DNA of 64,000 nucleotides from Kineococcus rubinsiae (GTDB lineage Bacteria; Actinomycetota; Actinomycetes; Actinomycetales; Kineococcaceae): the NCBI RefSeq assembly GCF_011839805.1, contig NZ_VWPY01000001.1:62001-126000 (forward strand), in the 5' to 3' direction. The stretch's first letter is position 1. Each line of letters opens with the position of its first letter. Under the pieces are notes generated by a model. That model was not told the DNA's origin, ran no database searches, and saw only the letters and a list, made by a program, of their open reading frames with translations. The position numbers and the translations under genes were made by a program. This document shows positions 59,675 to 64,000 of this stretch, piece by piece.

Positions 59675-62488
59675 TCACTCCGTGTCGCCGCTGGGGATGT
59701 TCGCCCCCGGGACCGCCGCCGGCGCGTAGATCGTGGTGTCACCCGGGTAGGGCGTCGTCCACTCGTGCGCGCGGTACCAGGTCCAGCGGTTCATCTGCTC
59801 GGGGTTCGCGGAGTCCGCGACGGCGTTCGGCCCCGAGAACTTCTGCTTCGCGGCCCAGGCCGCCCACTGCGTCGCGACGGACTGCTGCGCGGCCGGGACG
59901 GTGAGCGCCTGCGCCTGCGCGCTCTTCAGCTGCGCCGCAGGCGCACCGGCGAGGCCGAGGGTGTCCGGGCCGCAGGCCGGCGCGGTCGCGACGCCCTCGG
60001 TGAGCGGGACCTGGTTCGGGACCGCCGTGAAGGGTGTGAAGTCGGGCTCGTCCGTGAACGCCGCCGCCATCGGCGTCGCCGCGGCGAGCTTCTGGTTCAG
60101 CGGCTGGGCGCCGAGGATCTGCTCGATGGTCCGCACCATGTTGAGCTGGGTGTAGTAGGTGCTGTCCACCACCCCGTGCTGGGCGTAGGGGCTGATGACC
60201 TGCACGGGGGCCCGGTGCCCGTCGACGTGGTCGGCGCCGGCCTGGCTGTCGTCCTCGACCACGAAGATCGCGGAGTCCTTCCAGTACGGGCTGTGCGAGA
60301 TCTCGTCGACCATCTTCCCGACGGCGAGGTCGTTGTCGGCGACCTGGGCGCGCGGGTCGGGCGTGCCGCCCGTGTGGTCGCTGGAGAGCCAGAACATGTT
60401 CAGCGCGGCCGGGCCGTTCTTCTCGAAGTCCTGCTTCCACACCTGGTACCGGTACTGGTCCGGGATGTCGGTGTCGAACTTCGGGTAGGCGTGGTCGGTG
60501 ATGGCGTTCAGCGACGGGATCGGCGACTCGGTGTCCTGCTTGATCGCCGGGTCGAACAGCGCGCTCGGGTCACCGCCCGCGTCCACGGCCTTGGTGGCGC
60601 AGTAGTACGACTGCCACGTGGCGGTCGCAGGCTTGGTCTCGAACTGCGTGAACTCCCCGAAGTTCCGCACGCTCCTGCCCGCGGTCTCGGCCGCGGTCCA
60701 CAGGAAGCCCGAGCGCTGGTGGCCGAGGACGTCGTCCTCGGTGTCGTAGCTGCGCACGTACTCGCCCGCCGAGGACTCGGTGTACTCCGGGTTGTCGCCC
60801 TGCATGAGCCAGTTGTGGCCCTCGGCGGAGTTCGTGCCGATGTCGTAGGTGTTGTCGTACAGGCCGAACTGCTTCGCCAGCGCGTGCTGGTTGGGCGTGA
60901 CCGTCTGGCCGAACTGGGCCAGCGTGGCGTCGCCGTTGCCGCGGGCGTCGTCGCCGTACACCTGGTCGTAGGTGCGGTTCTCCTTCACCAGCAGGAAGAC
61001 GTGCTTGATGGTGGAGGGGTCGCCGACCCGCGCCGGCACGGCCACGGGTGCCGCCTTCTTCTTGCCGGCCTGGACGACGTCCTTGCTGCCCCAGCCGTTC
61101 TGGGCGAACACGGTCTTGGTGTACCCCGCGAGCTCGGCGTCGCTCGGGAGGGTGAACCGGGTGAGGGACGCCGTGGTGCTGTGCGTCCCGTGCCCCGTCG
61201 CGGGCGTCGTGCCCGCGCCCTGCTTGAAGGTGAGGGCCGGGCCGCGCGCGTCGATGCCGCGGGTGTTGGTGACGACGACCTGGTTCCCGACGGTCGCGAT
61301 GTCGGCCGGGTAGTAGTCCGTCGGCAGCAGGCCGAGGGAGCTCACCGGCTCCTGGGGGCGGGTCGTGTAGCGGTACACGGCCACGGCGTTGGCGCGGCCG
61401 AGGGTGACCAGGAGGTGCCCGTCGGCGGTGGTGGCGACGGCGGTGGGCTCGTAGCCGACCGCGGACGACGCCCAGGGCTTCGTGGAGATCGTCTGCACGA
61501 CCTTCTCGCCCCGCGTGTCGATGACCGACACGGTGTCGCTGCCGGTGTCGGCGACGTACAGCGCGCTGCCCGCGAGGTGCAGCGCCGTCGGGTGCAGGCC
61601 GACCGGGATGGAGCGGACCGGGGTCGAGGTGCGGGCCGTGTCGATGACGCTGACGGTCCCTGTGGTGGACGTGCCGAGGTACGGGTCGGCGGGCACGGCG
61701 GTGCCGTAGGAGTTGATCGCCGCCTCACCGGGCCGGGCGGGGCGGCCGCCCTCGTTGGACACGTACAGCGTGCTGCCGACCACGGCGATCTCGCGGGGGG
61801 CCGTGCCCACGTTCCAGGTCTGCTTGACGGATCCCGTGGCCGGGTCCAGCGCCACGACGGTGTTCTGGCCGTTGACGGGGACGTAGACGGTCTTCGCGTC
61901 GGCGGAGTACACGGGCTTGCCGGGCAGCGCGGACAGGCCGTTCAGCTGCAGCAGCGCGACCACGGTGCCGGTGCCGAGCGTGCCGTCGGCGTTGACCGGG
62001 AACCGGGTCAGGCCGTCGGTCTGCGAGAGCCAGAGGAACCTGCCGTCCGGGGAGAACGTCGGCGCCTCCTGCCCGACGCTGCCGTCCTTCACGACCTCGT
62101 TCGCCGTGGTCTTCGTCCCGACGGTCCAGAGCAGCTTGTAGCTCTTCAGGTCGAACACCTGCAGGACGACCGACTTGTCGGTGCTGGCGGCGGCGAGGAG
62201 CCGCCCGTCCGGACTGACCGAGGAGCCCATGATCTTGCCGTTGTCGGTGACGAGCCGGTCGCCGATCGGCTTGAGCACCTGGTCGGAGGAGATCTGGAGG
62301 CCGTCGGGGTAGGTCGTGCCGACCTGGCGGTGCCCGAAGGCGGAGGTGGTGGCGTAGGCGACCCCCCCGCCGGTGACGGCGAGGACGGCGGTGCCGGCGG
62401 CGAGCACCTGCAGGGGGCGGCGGCCGAGGCGGCCCGGGAGACCCGTGGAGGCGGCCGGTCGCTGCCGGCGTCGTGTGACCTGGTGCAT
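59675..62488 (-). CDS. secreted YncE-like beta-propeller / phosphoesterase protein
   Basis: The 937-residue protein has a membrane segment or signal peptide at about 27-47, a YncE-type seven-bladed propeller (about 60-460; repeated VYVPVNGQNTVVALD and LYVADTGSDTVSVID blades) and a phosphoesterase domain of the alkaline phosphatase superfamily (about 500-870) with KENRTYDQVYGD, EGHNWLMQGDNPEY and VEDDSQAGADHVDGHR. It would cleave phosphate esters or phosphonate/lipid head groups outside the cell. The ATG at 62488 lies one base after the permease stop. Confidence 0.92.
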   Translation of the reverse strand: MHQVTRRRQRPAASTGLPGRLGRRPLQVLAAGTAVLAVTGGGVAYATTSAFGHRQVGTTYPDGLQISSDQVLKPIGDRLVTDNGKIMGSSVSPDGRLLAAASTDKSVVLQVFDLKSYKLLWTVGTKTTANEVVKDGSVGQEAPTFSPDGRFLWLSQTDGLTRFPVNADGTLGTGTVVALLQLNGLSALPGKPVYSADAKTVYVPVNGQNTVVALDPATGSVKQTWNVGTAPREIAVVGSTLYVSNEGGRPARPGEAAINSYGTAVPADPYLGTSTTGTVSVIDTARTSTPVRSIPVGLHPTALHLAGSALYVADTGSDTVSVIDTRGEKVVQTISTKPWASSAVGYEPTAVATTADGHLLVTLGRANAVAVYRYTTRPQEPVSSLGLLPTDYYPADIATVGNQVVVTNTRGIDARGPALTFKQGAGTTPATGHGTHSTTASLTRFTLPSDAELAGYTKTVFAQNGWGSKDVVQAGKKKAAPVAVPARVGDPSTIKHVFLLVKENRTYDQVYGDDARGNGDATLAQFGQTVTPNQHALAKQFGLYDNTYDIGTNSAEGHNWLMQGDNPEYTESSAGEYVRSYDTEDDVLGHQRSGFLWTAAETAGRSVRNFGEFTQFETKPATATWQSYYCATKAVDAGGDPSALFDPAIKQDTESPIPSLNAITDHAYPKFDTDIPDQYRYQVWKQDFEKNGPAALNMFWLSSDHTGGTPDPRAQVADNDLAVGKMVDEISHSPYWKDSAIFVVEDDSQAGADHVDGHRAPVQVISPYAQHGVVDSTYYTQLNMVRTIEQILGAQPLNQKLAAATPMAAAFTDEPDFTPFTAVPNQVPLTEGVATAPACGPDTLGLAGAPAAQLKSAQAQALTVPAAQQSVATQWAAWAAKQKFSGPNAVADSANPEQMNRWTWYRAHEWTTPYPGDTTIYAPAAVPGANIPSGDTE

Positions 62489-62489
62489 G

Positions 62490-63836
62490 TCAGCCCTTCG
62501 TGGTGGGTGCGAGCAGGTCGACGAGGCCGTCGAACTGCCAGATCGGGTTGGGCGCGTCGCCCGTGGGGGTGCGGACCTGGAAGAAGCCGTTGACCGCCTG
62601 CGGGCCGTCGCCGTCGGCGACGTAGCGCCCGTCGGCGGTGACGTCGAGCTGGTAGACGGCCGAGCCGACGGCCGTGGCGCCGGGGATGTGCCAGGACACG
62701 ACGCACCGCCAGTCGTTGCCGGGCCCGGTGTCCGCGACCAGTCCGCCGCCCTTGTCGCAGGTGGCGCTCGTGCGCAGCTGCGCCTCGGTCACGTCCGGGC
62801 GTGCCAGCTCGCGCGTCTGCAGGCGGTACAGGTGGGCGTAGGAGGTGGCCAGCGAGGTCTGCAGCTGCTCGCGCCCGATGCCGGCTCCGCTCGCCGGGGC
62901 CGCGACCGCGACCCCGGCGACGGTCACCGCGAACAGGGCCGCGAGCGGCAGCACCACCCGGAGCAGGACCCGCCCGCCGAGGCCGTCGGAGGCCACGTCG
63001 GTGAAGTCGCGGCGCACGAACAGGTGACGCGCCAGCGCCGTCGCCGCGACGGCCCACACCAGGCCCACGCCCACGCCGAGGAGCAGCGGTGTCGTCTGCG
63101 CGGGCGTCGTGAACAGCCCGCGCCAGGCGAGGAAGGCGGAGCCGGGCAGGGCGACGCGCACGGCGACGGGCAGCGGCAGCAGCTGCACGAGCTGCAGCAG
63201 CAGTGCCAGCAGGGCGGGCAGCAGGAGCCCCGTCGGCGACCGGCCCAGCGCCACCGACCCGAGCAGCCCGACGGCCGCGAACGCGCAGGTGGGAGCGAGG
63301 ACCACGGCCCAGGCCAGCAGCACCGTCCCCGCAGCCTGCCCCGGGGTGAGCAGGTGCCCGTCCAGGCCGACGAGCTCGTGCGAGCCGACGGCGAGGAGGC
63401 CCCCGACCAGGCTCGAGGCCGCCAGGGCCACGGCCAGGACCGCGAGGACGGTGGCGGCCGCGAGCGCCTTCGTCGCGAACAGGCGTCCCGGCGAGCGCAC
63501 GACGGTCACGAGGTGGCGCCAGGTGCCCAGCCGGTCCTCCACGGCGAACGCGTCCCCGGCGACCAGCGACGTCAGCAGGGGCAGGATCCAGCTGCAGCAG
63601 AAGGACAGCACGACCAGCGAGCCGGCCCAGCCGGTCTGGCCCATCCAGCGCCCGAAGACGGTGTCGGTCGGCAGCGTGCTCTGCCGGCTGACCGCGGCCA
63701 CGAACACCGCCGGGCCCACGGCGCAGACCAGCAGCAGCACGCGCGTGCGCCACTGGGCGGTCAGCTTGAGCAGCTCGAAGCGGTAGCCGCGCAGCGCGGA
63801 CGCCGGGCGCGTGGGCACGGCGACGACCGCGCTCAC
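62490..63836 (-). CDS. ABC-2 type exporter permease with soluble C-terminal domain
   Basis: The 448-residue protein has about six membrane segments in residues 30-320, including QWRTRVLLLVCAVGPAVF and LLRVVLPLAALFAVTVAG. Then a soluble domain (325-448) follows with two cysteines (SATCDKGGG, WRCVVSW) that could form a disulphide, so it is likely outside the cell. The GTG at 63836 overlaps the ATPase stop. The extra domain is not typical of ABC-2 permeases. Confidence 0.85.
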   Translation of the reverse strand: MSAVVAVPTRPASALRGYRFELLKLTAQWRTRVLLLVCAVGPAVFVAAVSRQSTLPTDTVFGRWMGQTGWAGSLVVLSFCCSWILPLLTSLVAGDAFAVEDRLGTWRHLVTVVRSPGRLFATKALAAATVLAVLAVALAASSLVGGLLAVGSHELVGLDGHLLTPGQAAGTVLLAWAVVLAPTCAFAAVGLLGSVALGRSPTGLLLPALLALLLQLVQLLPLPVAVRVALPGSAFLAWRGLFTTPAQTTPLLLGVGVGLVWAVAATALARHLFVRRDFTDVASDGLGGRVLLRVVLPLAALFAVTVAGVAVAAPASGAGIGREQLQTSLATSYAHLYRLQTRELARPDVTEAQLRTSATCDKGGGLVADTGPGNDWRCVVSWHIPGATAVGSAVYQLDVTADGRYVADGDGPQAVNGFFQVRTPTGDAPNPIWQFDGLVDLLAPTTKG

Positions 63837-64000
63837 CGGGACTCCCCCGTCCCGCGGCCACCGGCCGCGCCCACGAGCGGGCCGTCGTGCTGGCCCTCGG
63901 TGAGGGCGAGGAACGCGGCCTCGAGCGGCGCCACGACGGGGGCGACCTCGCGCACGGCCACGCCCGCCTGCACCAGGCGGGCGACGAGCCCCTCCAGCGC
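63833..64000 (-). CDS. ABC transporter ATP-binding protein, C-terminal fragment
   Basis: Only the last 55 residues are in the window; the gene continues past 64000. The stretch VARLVQAGVAVREVAPVVAP followed by LEAAFLALTEG matches the C-terminal end of ABC-2 ATPases of the CcmA type. It overlaps the permease start by GTGA, so the two form one exporter. Walker motifs lie outside the window. Confidence 0.75.
   Translation of the reverse strand, partial: ALEGLVARLVQAGVAVREVAPVVAPLEAAFLALTEGQHDGPLVGAAGGRGTGESR

Noticed and set aside
1-64000. CRISPR array, prophage, transposon or rRNA
   Set aside because: No regularly spaced repeats, integrase, transposase or rRNA-like stretch was seen on either strand.

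Overview
The window is very high-GC bacterial chromosome with dense gene packing, many GTG/TTG starts, GTGA stop/start overlaps and families typical of Actinobacteria (GAF-ANTAR regulators, LGFP repeats, SigF-type sigma factor, DUF4383). The gene mix fits a Kineococcus-like member of the Kineosporiales, but the genus is an inference. I see no phage, IS element, CRISPR array or rRNA; the only RNA gene found is tRNA-Sec.

Layout. 1-5737: a sugar or polyol ABC importer operon (binding protein, two permeases, ThuA protein, Gfo/Idh oxidoreductase cut by the window edge) divergent from a LacI regulator, with two inverted-repeat operators between them. 5889-11597: stress and signalling genes (GAF-ANTAR, epimerase, SigB/F-type sigma factor, ANTAR protein coupled to a glycosyltransferase-like protein, aldo/keto reductase). 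11677-18138: a secreted CAP/LGFP protein divergent from an arabinoside utilisation operon (binding protein, two permeases, GH51 arabinofuranosidase). 18170-21777: AAA ATPase, HAD phosphatase, 2-hydroxyacid dehydrogenase, DUF1992 protein. 21852-27228: a signalling block of three GAF-ANTAR proteins, a GAF-GGDEF-EAL protein and a STAS protein. 27399-32829: RecQ helicase, epoxide-hydrolase-like enzyme, small unknowns, Hsp20.

32894-46368 is a nearly self-contained selenium/formate region: selB-selA, tRNA-Sec(UCA), selD, a formate/nitrite channel and a three-subunit formate dehydrogenase. Its large subunit is read through an in-frame UGA at 45799-45801 followed by a SECIS-like hairpin. Sec synthesis, Sec insertion and a Sec enzyme are therefore all encoded here, interspersed with a DUF1801 protein, an AraC regulator and a DUF1772 membrane protein. 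Next comes a permease gene broken by a one-base frameshift (46521-47602), then GNAT, Ohr/OsmC and DUF4383 genes.

49198-51405 is a partner-switching pair (PAS-GAF-PP2C phosphatase and an RsbW-type ATPase), divergent from a tightly overlapping glycan operon at 51580-58804: carbamoyltransferase, GT2 fused to a GmhB-like HAD phosphatase, a GT-B glycosyltransferase, GT4 fused to a GmhA-like isomerase, and a GT9 heptosyltransferase-like protein. I read this as a carbamoylated heptose-containing surface glycan pathway with two biosynthetic enzymes fused to transferases; it is the best candidate here for an uncharacterised system. The window ends with a methyltransferase, a convergent terminator and an operon of secreted YncE/phosphoesterase protein plus an ABC exporter whose ATPase runs off the end.
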